Source: Hyphomicrobium sp.
GTDB lineage: Bacteria > Pseudomonadota > Alphaproteobacteria > Rhizobiales > Hyphomicrobiaceae
Reading direction: 5' to 3'
Assembly: GCA_021732485.1 (NCBI GenBank)
Contig: JAKFUV010000003.1
Coordinates: forward strand, 62,001 to 126,000
DNA length: 64,000 bases
Part shown: piece after piece, positions 38,009 to 46,291 of the stretch
Layout of the letters: the number at the start of each line of letters is the position of its first letter
How positions within the stretch are numbered: position 1 is the stretch's first letter
Made by a program: the position numbers and the translations under genes
The notes under the pieces: model-generated
The model's database searches: none
What the model was told of the DNA's origin: nothing
The model's input: the letters and a program-made list of their open reading frames with translations, nothing else

Positions 38009-38971
38009 ATGGTCGAGCGGGCGGGCAGCAAGGATCGCAACAAGCGCATGACCCCGCGCGGGCGCGAATCGTCCGATGTCCTGTCGCGGGAGCCAGCGCT
38101 CACCAACCGACAGGCCGCCGAAATCAAAAAACCATTTACCAAAAAATCGATCGCGCTCGTCTATGATTTCGACGGCACGCTGTCGCCAAAGCCGATGCAG
38201 GAATACGCCTTCCTGCCGAAGCTCGGCATCACGGCCAAGGACTTCTGGGCCGAATGCACCGCACTCGCCCGAGCCGAGCGCGCCGATCCGCTCATCACTT
38301 ACATGCACCTGATGTATAAAAAAGCGAAAGAGAAGGGCGTGCGCATCGACCGCGCCGATCTGGTCGCGCAGGGCCGGGACGTCGAATTTTATCCTGGCGT
38401 CGAGCAGTGGTTCGGCGAAATCGAGGCCTACGTCGCTTCGAAGATTCAGGCCGACGGTGTGATCATCAAACACTATCTCGTGTCGTCTGGTCTGACCGAG
38501 ATCGTCGAAGGCACATCAATCTACAAAAATTTCGCCAACGTCTTCGCCAGCGAATACTGGTTCGATGCCTATGATCTGCCGTTCCCCAAGCGCGTCATCA
38601 CTGACACCGGCAAAACGCAATATTTGTTCCGCATCAACAAGGGGCTGGAAGACTACAACGACAGCATCAACGCCCATATGCCGGAGGAGTTGCGGCCCAT
38701 CCCGTTCTCGAACATGATTTACTTCGGCGACGGAGAGACAGATGTGCCGAGCATGGCGCTTTTAAAAAAGAATGGCGGAGCCGCGATCGCCGTGCATGCG
38801 CCCGACGGCTCAGCCGAAAAATGTGTCGAACTCTTCAACGCCGGACGCTGCGACTTCTACGCCAGCGCCGATTATCGCCCCGGTTCGGATTTGTATCGCC
38901 GCACGACCCTTCTCTTGGATCGCATGATCGCGGATATCCGAATAAAAGAAGAAGGCGCCGGTCTGGGCTAA
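38009..38971 (+). CDS. HAD-family phosphatase (phosphoserine-phosphatase-like)
   Basis: A 320-residue hydrolase. A basic N-terminal extension of about 45 residues precedes motif I, ALVYDFDGTLSP, with nucleophile Asp53 and Asp55. Motif II is in the HYLVSSGL strand, and motif IV is YFGDGETDVPSM, supplying the metal Asp pair. A helical cap lies between motifs I and II, placing it near the phosphoserine phosphatase/ UMPH-like group. The substrate is not known. The start may be the later ATG at residue 14 (ATG 38048). A convergent small membrane-protein gene ends 14 bases downstream. Confidence 0.88.
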   Translation: MVERAGSKDRNKRMTPRGRESSDVLSREPALTNRQAAEIKKPFTKKSIALVYDFDGTLSPKPMQEYAFLPKLGITAKDFWAECTALARAERADPLITYMHLMYKKAKEKGVRIDRADLVAQGRDVEFYPGVEQWFGEIEAYVASKIQADGVIIKHYLVSSGLTEIVEGTSIYKNFANVFASEYWFDAYDLPFPKRVITDTGKTQYLFRINKGLEDYNDSINAHMPEELRPIPFSNMIYFGDGETDVPSMALLKKNGGAAIAVHAPDGSAEKCVELFNAGRCDFYASADYRPGSDLYRRTTLLLDRMIADIRIKEEGAGLG

Positions 38972-38985
38972 GCTGACGACGCGGG

Positions 38986-39114
38986 CTAATTGCCTTCGAT
39001 CTTCACGCCCGGCAAATCAATCTTCACGCTCGACTGTTGTGACTCGTAATAGAAATAGCCGAGCACGCCGACGGCGACGAGCAGTGCGCCGATGACCAGT
39101 GACTTTGCATCCAT
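38986..39114 (-). CDS. 42-residue single-pass membrane protein
   Basis: From the ATG at 39114, with GGGG and ACGAAC upstream, the product is only 42 residues. It begins with MDAKSLVIGALLVAVGVLGYFYYE, a full transmembrane helix, and ends in a short polar tail SVKIDLPGVKIEGN. Small proteins with this helix and the IDLPGVKIE tail recur in this order, so it is likely real, but no function is known to me. The longer open frame upstream is not membrane-like. Confidence 0.65.
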   Translation of the reverse strand: MDAKSLVIGALLVAVGVLGYFYYESQQSSVKIDLPGVKIEGN

Positions 39115-39329
39115 GTAAGTTCGTCCCCCAAAAATGAGTAGTGCGGTAGCCAAGATCCGGTTGGCGACACCTCTGCAAAAGTGATGCGGCACCTGCCGGA
39201 ACGCGCACACAACCGCTGGGCACCCGTAGTGTTCCCCTCGAACCGATCACATCTGCGTTATCGCTTATCCCCGCCGAATGCGGGCCCCGCATAATCTCCT
39301 CACCTCGCCTCGACCAACGACGGACAGTC

Positions 39330-39571
39330 TCGAGACCGTTTAAAGATTGGGGGTGGGGTGCAGGTCCGCACGTTGGCACAAGGGAGTAACGGCCCGAGGC
39401 CAACGGCGCAGCGAACCGTTTCGATGCTCAGAGAATGGAGACCCCTCCTGGCGGAGTAAGGAACCGCCCATATCGATACGGTCGATCAGAACACCTGTAG
39501 CGGAGCGCGCGATGAGCGCAAATCCTCCGGAATTTTTACGCGCACGTCTGGCGCTCCGCTTCCGTTTTTTG
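39330..39571 (+). ncRNA. candidate small RNA with terminator-like 3' end
   Basis: This stretch of the 657-base gap 39115-39771 has no protein-coding character but many inverted repeats. GTTGGC/GCCAAC pairs at 39372-39377 with 39399-39404. GGGGT near 39354 can pair with ACCCC near 39448. The 3' end has a perfect 10-bp pair AGCGGAGCGC / GCGCTCCGCT (39499-39508 with 39551-39560), followed four bases later by six Ts. This resembles a structured RNA ending in an intrinsic terminator. It does not match RNase P, SRP, 6S or tmRNA as I know them. Boundaries are approximate. Confidence 0.35.
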
Positions 39572-39573
39572 CC

Positions 39574-39597
39574 TGGCGCCGATTACCGTCGGCGCCA
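39574..39597. repeat. 9-bp perfect inverted repeat
   Basis: TGGCGCCGA / TCGGCGCCA around a 6-nt loop. No T-tract follows in either direction, so it is not a terminator on its own. It may be a protein-binding palindrome or the last fold of the RNA candidate just upstream. Confidence 0.5.
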
Positions 39598-39697
39598 AGG
39601 CTTTCGCGTGTGTAGTTTCGCGCGCGCATTTGCCCAACTGGGACCACTGCGTCGTGCACCAATCGTCGCCAGGACGGTATGGTTTAGCGAGAATTCT

Positions 39698-39879
39698 CGG
39701 TCTGCGTGTCCCAGAAATCAACGGTGTGCCGGCGCAGCGTATCTCGGCAATCGGTCTCGTACGTCGTCCAGCTATCGCCCGGAACTCTCGGTCTGCGTGT
39801 CCCAGAAATCAACGGTGTGCCGACGCAGCGTATCTCGGCAATCCGTCTCGCACCACGTCCAGCTCCCGCCTGGCCGCCG
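39698..39879. repeat. 91-bp tandem duplication at the 3' end of the secreted-protein gene
   Basis: The segment 39789-39879 and the segment 39698-39788 are the same for about the first 60 bases with two changes, and partly conserved thereafter. The period is 91 bp, not a multiple of three. Reading on the minus strand, the gene enters the first copy and reaches a new stop (TAG at 39772-39774) shortly after crossing into the second. Confidence 0.9.
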
Positions 39880-40092
39880 GTATTGCGGACCGAGTTTGGT
39901 ATAACGCACGACCGCGGTTTCGCAGCCATGGTGCCCGTAGGTGCTACAGGCCGTGATGACATGCGATCCGGCAGGCCGCGAGGTATCGCGCGATGACTTG
40001 TGGGCGCGATCATGCGCTGAGGCCGGTGTCGCAATGCCGACGGCGATCGCAGCCGCCGCTGCCGCAAGCGCCATCCCGTGAGAATGAACCAT
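39772..40092 (-). CDS. small secreted protein of unknown function
   Basis: 106 residues from the ATG at 40092 (GAGG about nine bases upstream); an in-frame ATG at 40107 adds five. The N-terminus MVHSHGMALAAAAAAIAVGIATPASA is a clear signal peptide with an ASA cleavage site, so export to the periplasm or outside is expected. The mature part is His/Arg-rich and has about four Cys, two in WCETDCRDTLRRHTVDFWD. The CRDTLR...DFWDTQ ending is shared with its own duplicated copy. The 91-bp duplication has replaced the old end (TENSR) by TESSGR. No family is recognised. Confidence 0.65.
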   Translation of the reverse strand: MVHSHGMALAAAAAAIAVGIATPASAHDRAHKSSRDTSRPAGSHVITACSTYGHHGCETAVVRYTKLGPQYRRPGGSWTWCETDCRDTLRRHTVDFWDTQTESSGR

Positions 40093-40326
40093 AGCAAATG
40101 TCCTCATCAAATGAATTGGTCGCAACCTGTCAGAAACTCGCACCAAATACGCGCGAAAGTCAGTCGACCCTTTGCTTGATCGCATCAAAACATCTTGAAC
40201 GTCCGCCGCGAGCCCGAGATTGGCGCTCGTATTGAGGAAAAGTGATGCCATACTGCGAGTGTGGTCGACGCCAACAGCGGTGCCTGCCGGCATGATCGGC
40301 CAGCTGGAACACGACGTACAAAATTC

Positions 40327-40788
40327 ATGACAAGTGAGCTGTCGCATCAGATTCCGTCTGCGCGTTCTTCCGACCACGGCGCACGGTCAGGTGACGCGTG
40401 TGTCATCGTTTATCACGACGGCTCGTGTCCGTTATGTCAGCGCGAGATCTCGTTGATCCGATCGTTAACCGATGAGCGGCAGGTCGAGTTTGCGGATGTC
40501 AGCCAAATCCCGCCGGACGACCGCGTCGCCACTGATTTGACGGCTGCGGATGCGATGCGCCGCTTTCACGTCCGTCGGGCCGATGGCTCGCTGGTCAGCG
40601 GGGCTGCGGCCTTCATTGAAATGTGGAGCATGTCGCCGCGACTGGGATTTCTAGAAAAACTTGGCCGCGTACCGGTCGCGGTCCGCATGCTTGACGCCGT
40701 TTACGTTGCGTTCTTGCGCGTGCGCCCGCCGCTGTCGGCCGCGTTGGCACGTTATGATCGTTGGCGGGCCGGCGGAAAACATCGCTGA
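40327..40788 (+). CDS. DCC-family (DUF393) thiol-disulfide oxidoreductase-like protein
   Basis: A 153-residue protein from ATG 40327. It opens with IVYHDGSCPLCQREI, the DGxCxxC motif that defines the DCC family, in which the two cysteines sit as in thioredoxin. Family features also include the VEFADVSQ strand and the RRADGSLVSGAAAF segment. The family is thought to have a thioredoxin fold, but substrates are not established. The upstream in-frame extension overlaps an intergenic stretch and is left out. Confidence 0.88.
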   Translation: MTSELSHQIPSARSSDHGARSGDACVIVYHDGSCPLCQREISLIRSLTDERQVEFADVSQIPPDDRVATDLTAADAMRRFHVRRADGSLVSGAAAFIEMWSMSPRLGFLEKLGRVPVAVRMLDAVYVAFLRVRPPLSAALARYDRWRAGGKHR

Positions 40789-40803
40789 CGGATCGGCAGG
40801 GAT

Positions 40804-42174
40804 CTACTTCATGAGTGTTGGACGTTGCGTCGTCGCTTTGACGATGCGATCGACGCTTGCTGCATCGGCACCTTGGTCAAACAACCCACGCGCGTCTGCG
40901 TCGAGCAGAGATGACATGACACTGTCGTAGTGCTTCTCGTTGAACGAAACCAGGACAAGGTCGACGCCAGCTTGCAGGGCTTTGACGGCAGCGCCGCCCG
41001 CCCGATCGGGACTATGGGTGATCGCGCCCATGCTGAAATCGTCGGTAATCAGCAATCCGGTGTGGCGCCACTTGGCGCGAATGAGATCGGCGATGATGAC
41101 CTTTGAATAGGAAGCGGGCGTCGATGGATCGACGGCGTTGACGCGCACATGGCCGAGCATCGTCGCGACATACGGCTTATCCATCAGGCGGCGAAACGGC
41201 ACCCAGTCGCTGAGCGCGAGCTGATCTTCGCTTGCCGCAATCTCACCCGTCGTCACATGCGTATCGCGTTTAACGCGGCCAAGGCCTGGAAAATGCTTCA
41301 GCGTGCACATGATGCCGGATCGCGCCAAGGTTGCGCAGTACCAGCCGGCAACTTTGGCGACAAGTGACGGTTCGGCCGCAATCGACCTGAGGCGCAGCCG
41401 CGTTTCGCCATCGCTGCGATTGTTCGGATCGAGTTTCAAATCGACCACCGGCGCAAAATTGAGTGTGACGCCGAGGCGTTGCAGCTCTGCGGCCTGCGTC
41501 GAGGCATATGCTTCGACGGCGGTGCGGCGAGCATCGTTGGTCGAAAGTTTGGCGATAATGGCAGACAGCGATGGCTGACGCTGGAGCGGCGGCGACAGTC
41601 GAGACACGGTGCCGCCTTCTTGATCGGCGGCAATGATGAGGGGCGGCAATCCCTGCGATCGGCGGATCGCTTGTAAGGCGTCGAGTTCAGCCTTCAGAAT
41701 GCTCGCCGGACGGCCTTTGGCGTTGTGATCGGTGATGAACACGCCGGCGATGGCTCGCATTTCGACGAGATGCTTAACCTCGGCGTACCCGTGGTAGCCG
41801 ACGATGATATGGCGGCCGATACGGGCAAGCCGTTGCGGTTCGTAAGCCAAAACTTGCGCACGTGTTAACTGCGGCGCGACCGTGGCCAGCGATCCCGGAC
41901 TCGCCGAACGAGGCGCCGGGCGCGTGGCGATTTTCGCCGGGCGTGCGGGTCGCACCGCTCGCTTGCCATGAGCGTTCTTGCCGTCCGCTTTCTTGATGGC
42001 GTGTCGCGACTTGGCTACCGCGTCCGACGGTTCAATCGCGCCTTCGAAAGATACGACAAGCAATGCAATCAAACCGATGCTCAGCACGCGTGCGATTGGC
42101 GGCCGATATCGCAATCCGCGTAGGCCGCGAAGGACAATTGTGCTAAACTCGGCCGTAGTGCGTGCGGAGGTCAT
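40804..42174 (-). CDS. nagZ: glycoside hydrolase family 3 beta-N-acetylhexosaminidase
   Basis: Removes N-acetylglucosamine from peptidoglycan fragments, part of cell-wall recycling. The 456-residue protein has a long basic N-terminus with one hydrophobic helix (about residues 28-47), so it may be membrane-attached or exported, unlike cytosolic NagZ. The GH3 core contains ADQEGGTVSRL, the signature KHFPGLGRVKRDTH with the catalytic His loop, and the nucleophile Asp in LLITDDFSMGAI. It lies close to, but is not linked with, the recycling genes at 19-21 kb. Alternatively it is an exported hexosaminidase of the same family. Confidence 0.9.
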   Translation of the reverse strand: MTSARTTAEFSTIVLRGLRGLRYRPPIARVLSIGLIALLVVSFEGAIEPSDAVAKSRHAIKKADGKNAHGKRAVRPARPAKIATRPAPRSASPGSLATVAPQLTRAQVLAYEPQRLARIGRHIIVGYHGYAEVKHLVEMRAIAGVFITDHNAKGRPASILKAELDALQAIRRSQGLPPLIIAADQEGGTVSRLSPPLQRQPSLSAIIAKLSTNDARRTAVEAYASTQAAELQRLGVTLNFAPVVDLKLDPNNRSDGETRLRLRSIAAEPSLVAKVAGWYCATLARSGIMCTLKHFPGLGRVKRDTHVTTGEIAASEDQLALSDWVPFRRLMDKPYVATMLGHVRVNAVDPSTPASYSKVIIADLIRAKWRHTGLLITDDFSMGAITHSPDRAGGAAVKALQAGVDLVLVSFNEKHYDSVMSSLLDADARGLFDQGADAASVDRIVKATTQRPTLMK

Positions 42175-42264
42175 GATCCGGCTTGAACAATCTCGTTTTT
42201 AAGGTCGCTTCGCCAAGCGAGAGTTATCAGCAATTCAAGTCCGCGGCGGATATCATTTCGCCGA

Positions 42265-43161
42265 TCAGTAAATTCGGACTGGAAAATATCGTTGCACGAG
42301 TTCTTCAAATCGGCCCGACGCGCGAATTTTTTTCAACGCGTCGTTGATCAGCAAGCGAATTTCGGGGTCGTTTTTGGCGACCGCAATGGCCAGGCCTTCG
42401 CCAAAGTATTTGGGTTCAAGATAAGGACCGCCCTTCATCTCGCAGCATTGCCGCGACAGCGTGCCGTTCAGCCAGAATGCCAGCGAGATCCCGTCGTCGA
42501 AAATGTAGTCGACCTTGTCGGCGGCCAAAGCCTCTCTGGCGAGATCAGCAGTTTCGAAGGCGATCAAGGGACTGTCGCGGAAAAAGGCTTTCAAAAAGGC
42601 TTCATGCGAGGTGCCTTTGCCAACCCCGATGCGCTTGCCATCCAACGCGGCAGGTGTGATTTCCAAGTCGCCTGTGCCGATGCGGCCGGCGAAGCGGCCG
42701 GGTGTGTAGAAATATCGATCGGTAAAGGCAACGTCATGCAAACCCGCGGCAGTCACCTTATGCGCTGCGATGACGCCATCGGCTTCGCCGGCCTGCAAAC
42801 CTTTGAACAAATCTTCCCAAGGCCGCGCCTTGATATCGCAGGCCGTCGATAACTCCAGGCAGATCGCTCGCGCCAGATCGATATTGAAGCCGATGAGCGT
42901 GCCGTCCTCATCGTAGAAATTAAATGGCGGAAAATCGCTGTCGGTCAGAAAGCGAATGACGACGCGGCGTGGCAGTGGCGCGTCTTCCGCTTTCGTTTTG
43001 AGTGTTTCGACGCCGCTTGGCCGCCGGCGGACATCGTTGCCGTCCTGCGCACGCACCGATGTTTGCGCGCCCGTTACGACTGCGAGCGCTGCAAGCACCA
43101 AGAGGCGCCAGCTGCGATCTTGGGCGCGGAGCGGGCGTCGAGTTCGCAGCACGGAAAGCAT
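42265..43161 (-). CDS. periplasmic solute-binding protein, family 3 type
   Basis: A 298-residue protein. A basic start and hydrophobic segment (RLLVLAALAVVTGAQTSVRAQ) form a signal peptide. The mature part has the SBP_bac_3 signature: RFLTDSDFPPFNFYDEDGTLIGFNIDLARAIC and the second lobe GKRIGVGKGTSHEAFL. Such proteins deliver amino acids or related solutes to ABC permeases. No permease or ATPase gene is adjacent, so the partner is elsewhere or the protein has a sensory or enzymatic role. It is divergent from the GT2 gene. Confidence 0.88.
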   Translation of the reverse strand: MLSVLRTRRPLRAQDRSWRLLVLAALAVVTGAQTSVRAQDGNDVRRRPSGVETLKTKAEDAPLPRRVVIRFLTDSDFPPFNFYDEDGTLIGFNIDLARAICLELSTACDIKARPWEDLFKGLQAGEADGVIAAHKVTAAGLHDVAFTDRYFYTPGRFAGRIGTGDLEITPAALDGKRIGVGKGTSHEAFLKAFFRDSPLIAFETADLAREALAADKVDYIFDDGISLAFWLNGTLSRQCCEMKGGPYLEPKYFGEGLAIAVAKNDPEIRLLINDALKKIRASGRFEELVQRYFPVRIY

Positions 43162-43287
43162 TTCCTTTCAACGTCAGGGCATCGCCTCGGCGGCTGTCAA
43201 TCTGGCTAGCTATTCTGATACGGCCAACCAAGTAAACCGATTGTCGGCGAGGGGCCAGCCTCTATACTTCACTGCGCGCACATCGAC

Positions 43288-44919
43288 ATGGCAGGCGTAA
43301 TGTACGGGGCCAAAGTCACGGGAAATCATGGTGGTGATGGGGCGATGCGAGTCGCGCCCGAGCGTGCCATGGGGTCTGGTGATGACACGGCCATTGCGGG
43401 GATCATGCCAGTTCGCCTTGAGGGCGTGCATGCAGAGGATGGCGCGGACGCGTCGAGCGCTTCCGGTGCCGTGCTGCTTGCGGCAGTGGCTTGTCGAGAT
43501 ACGATTTGCCTGGATCGCGCCGTCCACGGGCTGCGGCGAAAGTGGCCGGAGCTTTCGGCCGCAAGTTCTGCGGCGCCGTGGCAGCAGCGCGCGCTGATTG
43601 TTGCGGCAGGCGCCGGGGCCGTCGTCGCGGCCATCGCACCGGACATCGGACGTCACATCGCCGCCCTTGCTCTTGCCGTGCCGTTCCTGATGATTGTGAT
43701 TATTCGTATCGTCGCCATCCACTATTTGCTCCGGCCGGATGCGAAAGCCACGGCGGCTGTTCCGAGCGCCGGTAGCATGGTCCGCCGCGCGTGTCCTCTG
43801 CCGACCTACAGTGTGCTGGTGCCGCTCTATCGAGAAACCGCCGTCGCGGCGAATATCGTCGCGGCTCTGGCCGCGCTCGATTATCCGCACGACAAACTCG
43901 AAGTCATCTTTCTAACTGAAGCAGACGATGCAGCGACCCGCCAAGCGCTCAGCAACGCAGCAATGACGCCGACGATGCGTATTGTCGTCGTACCGGCGGG
44001 CGAGCCACGGACCAAGCCGCGCGCTTTGAGTTTCGGTCTGCAACTCGCTGTTGGGGAATTCATCTGCATCTTCGACGCCGAAGACGTGCCGGACCCAGCC
44101 CAGCTTCGCGTGGCTGCCGAAGCTTTCGCGCGCGATGATGGCCGGCTGGCCTGCGTTCAAGCTCGGCTCGACATCTACAATCCGAAGGCGAGCCTATGGA
44201 CCCGCCAATTCACGATCGAGTATGCGGCCCTATTCGAAGCGGTTCTGCCAGCACTTGGTCGCTTGGGACTGCCGCTTCCTCTTGGCGGAACGTCCAATCA
44301 TTTCCGCGCCACCCACTTGAAGGACGCCGGCGGCTGGGATCCGTTCAATGTGACGGAGGATGCCGATCTCGGATTTCGGTTCGCACGCAAAGGCTACCGC
44401 GTGGCGATGATCGATACGACAACGTGGGAGGAGGCCCCGGAAACAGCGCGCATTTGGCTTGGCCAACGGACGCGCTGGCTGAAAGGCTGGATGCAGACCT
44501 ACCTTGTTCATACGCGCCATCCCGTGCGGCTGTGGCGCGATCTGGGGCCGCGCCGTTTCATTGGCTTTCAAGTGACTCTCGGCGGTATGGTGCTGTCGGC
44601 GCTGGTCCATCCATGGGCCTATGTTTCGATCTTGGCGGCAGTGATGACCGACACGCGAGACTGGTCACCGAGCGCTAACGGGCTCGTCGCGCTCTGCGGT
44701 TTCAACTTGATTGTCGGCTATGGTGCGGGAATTGCGCTCGCCGTCTTGGCACTCAGACGGAGAGCCATCAGCGGCTTGGCGCCGTCGACGATGTGGATCC
44801 CTTTCTACTGGCTGGCAATCTCGTTCGCCGCCTATCGCGCCGTCTGGGATTTCATCAGGCGGCCGTATTACTGGGAAAAAACGCCACACGGAGCCCCGAA
44901 CGTAACATTGCCTGTATAA
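43288..44919 (+). CDS. GT2 family processive-type membrane glycosyltransferase
   Basis: A 543-residue membrane enzyme of the cellulose-synthase-like superfamily. N-terminal helices are followed by the GT2 domain PTYSVLVPLYRE, the metal motif DAED (residues 263-266), the base motif TED (356-358) and QRTRW (393-397), which in bcsA-like enzymes guides the growing chain. Several C-terminal helices follow. All catalytic elements are present, so it is probably a beta-linked polymer or lipid-sugar synthase; the sugar is not shown. No c-di-GMP PilZ domain or partner subunit is seen. The start at ATG 43288 lacks a clear ribosome site. Confidence 0.88.
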   Translation: MAGVMYGAKVTGNHGGDGAMRVAPERAMGSGDDTAIAGIMPVRLEGVHAEDGADASSASGAVLLAAVACRDTICLDRAVHGLRRKWPELSAASSAAPWQQRALIVAAGAGAVVAAIAPDIGRHIAALALAVPFLMIVIIRIVAIHYLLRPDAKATAAVPSAGSMVRRACPLPTYSVLVPLYRETAVAANIVAALAALDYPHDKLEVIFLTEADDAATRQALSNAAMTPTMRIVVVPAGEPRTKPRALSFGLQLAVGEFICIFDAEDVPDPAQLRVAAEAFARDDGRLACVQARLDIYNPKASLWTRQFTIEYAALFEAVLPALGRLGLPLPLGGTSNHFRATHLKDAGGWDPFNVTEDADLGFRFARKGYRVAMIDTTTWEEAPETARIWLGQRTRWLKGWMQTYLVHTRHPVRLWRDLGPRRFIGFQVTLGGMVLSALVHPWAYVSILAAVMTDTRDWSPSANGLVALCGFNLIVGYGAGIALAVLALRRRAISGLAPSTMWIPFYWLAISFAAYRAVWDFIRRPYYWEKTPHGAPNVTLPV

Positions 44920-45092
44920 TCCGCGTAAAGACGGCAACTGCCGGACGAACCGGCTTCGATACGTCGGCTTAAGAGAAGGCGGCAGCGAAGCGGAGTTGAG
45001 CCAAGACGGTGAGCAGATTGCGCTTGCCGTCAGGGCTTTGCGCCGCGATCATAAGTTGAGAGACCTTATTGAGTTTAGATCAGGGACGGCAA

Positions 45093-46058
45093 ATGTATCA
45101 CACAACCACCCATGACGTGTACCGCGAAGCAGCTCTCAATCCCGAGAAGGGCTTGTGCTGCACAACGACGCCGGTTTGGCAGTTGCCGGAGCTCAAGATT
45201 CCACAAAACATGCTCGACATGAATTATGGCTGCGGTTCGACCGTCAACCCGCGCGACTTGGTGGATAGCCCGACAGTGCTCTACGTCGGTGTCGGCGGCG
45301 GCATGGAAGTTCTGCAGTTCGCCTATTTCAGCCGTCGCGCCGGCGCGGTAATCGGCCTGGATGTCGTTGACGAAATGATGACAGCGTGCCGCCGGAATTT
45401 GGATGAAGCCCAAGCGCTAAACCCATGGTTTAAATCTGAATTTGTCGATTTAAGGCGTGGAGACGCTTTGGCGTTGCCAATTGAAACTGGTAGCATCGAC
45501 GTTGCCGCTCAAAACTGTCTGTTCAACATTTTTCATGATGCCGATCTCAAGCAGGCGCTGTCGGAAATGTATCGCGTCTTGAAGCCGCGCGGCCGGCTAA
45601 TCCTATCCGACCCGGTTTGCGATATGGCGATGCCGGCAAATCTGCAAAATGACGAGCGACTTCGCGCCATGTGTCTCACCGGAGCTATTCCGCTTTCCGA
45701 ATACATCAAACGCTTGACCGATCTCGGGTTTGGCACGATCGAGGTCCGCGCCAAGCGCCCCTATCGCCTCCTTTCACCGCGCCACTTTGCAACCGATACG
45801 TTGATCCCCATTGAGAGCGTCGAGATTTGCGCCATCAAGGATCCCATGCCGTCCGACGGCCCCTGCGTATTCACCGGCCGAACGGCGATCTATTTTGGCG
45901 AGCAATCGTTCTTCAATGACGGCAAAGGCCACACGCTCGGACAAAACCAACCGCTGGCTGTGTGCGATAAAACGGCCGGTGCCCTCGGCAAACTTGGGCG
46001 AGACGATTTGTGGATTTCGCCATCGACCTATTTCTACGATGGCGGTGGGTGCTGTTGA
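45093..46058 (+). CDS. arsM: arsenite methyltransferase of the arsenosugar type
   Basis: A 321-residue SAM methyltransferase. SAM motif I is VLYVGVGGGMEV (about residues 62-73). The paired cysteines GLCCTT (22-23), the NYGCGSTV Cys47, Cys142 in AQNCLFNIF and Cys194 in AMCLTGA match the arsenic-binding cysteines of ArsM. The N-terminal YHTTTHDVYREAALNPEKG and the LxELKIPQNM segment match the arsenosugar-pathway subtype. A Gly-Gly-Cys-Cys tail is extra. ATG 45093 has AGGGA upstream; the TTG at 45069 is less likely. A radical SAM gene lies downstream across tRNA-Gly. Confidence 0.85.
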   Translation: MYHTTTHDVYREAALNPEKGLCCTTTPVWQLPELKIPQNMLDMNYGCGSTVNPRDLVDSPTVLYVGVGGGMEVLQFAYFSRRAGAVIGLDVVDEMMTACRRNLDEAQALNPWFKSEFVDLRRGDALALPIETGSIDVAAQNCLFNIFHDADLKQALSEMYRVLKPRGRLILSDPVCDMAMPANLQNDERLRAMCLTGAIPLSEYIKRLTDLGFGTIEVRAKRPYRLLSPRHFATDTLIPIESVEICAIKDPMPSDGPCVFTGRTAIYFGEQSFFNDGKGHTLGQNQPLAVCDKTAGALGKLGRDDLWISPSTYFYDGGGCC

Positions 46059-46093
46059 TCACGCGCCGTGGCATGGCACGGCAGTGACAAGGC

Positions 46094-46167
46094 TGGAGCG
46101 GGCGAAGGGAATCGAACCCTCGTATGCAGCTTGGGAAGCTGCCGTTCTACCATTGAACTACGCCCGC
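46094..46167 (-). tRNA. tRNA-Gly, anticodon CCC
   Basis: Reading the minus strand, a full cloverleaf is visible. The acceptor is GCGGGCG paired with CGCCCGC, with discriminator T and encoded CCA. The D-arm is TAGTTCAATGGTAGAAC, the anticodon stem GCAGC/GCTGC closes the loop TTCCCAA (anticodon CCC), and the T-arm has GGTTCGATTCC. It decodes GGG. It sits opposite to arsM and the radical SAM gene between which it lies. Confidence 0.95.
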
Positions 46168-46291
46168 GTGCTTGGCCGCTGGATCGGCCCTATCGGATGC
46201 CATAACACGGCTTGGCGAACACGAATAGCATCGTGGGGTGGCGCGACGGTCATCGTCGCATATCTCCCGGTTGCCGATCTTGGAGGTCAGA

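Noticed and set aside
43162-43287. Separate small gene between the binding protein and GT2
   Set aside because: Frames here are short and overlap signal-peptide or promoter sequence without a ribosome site.
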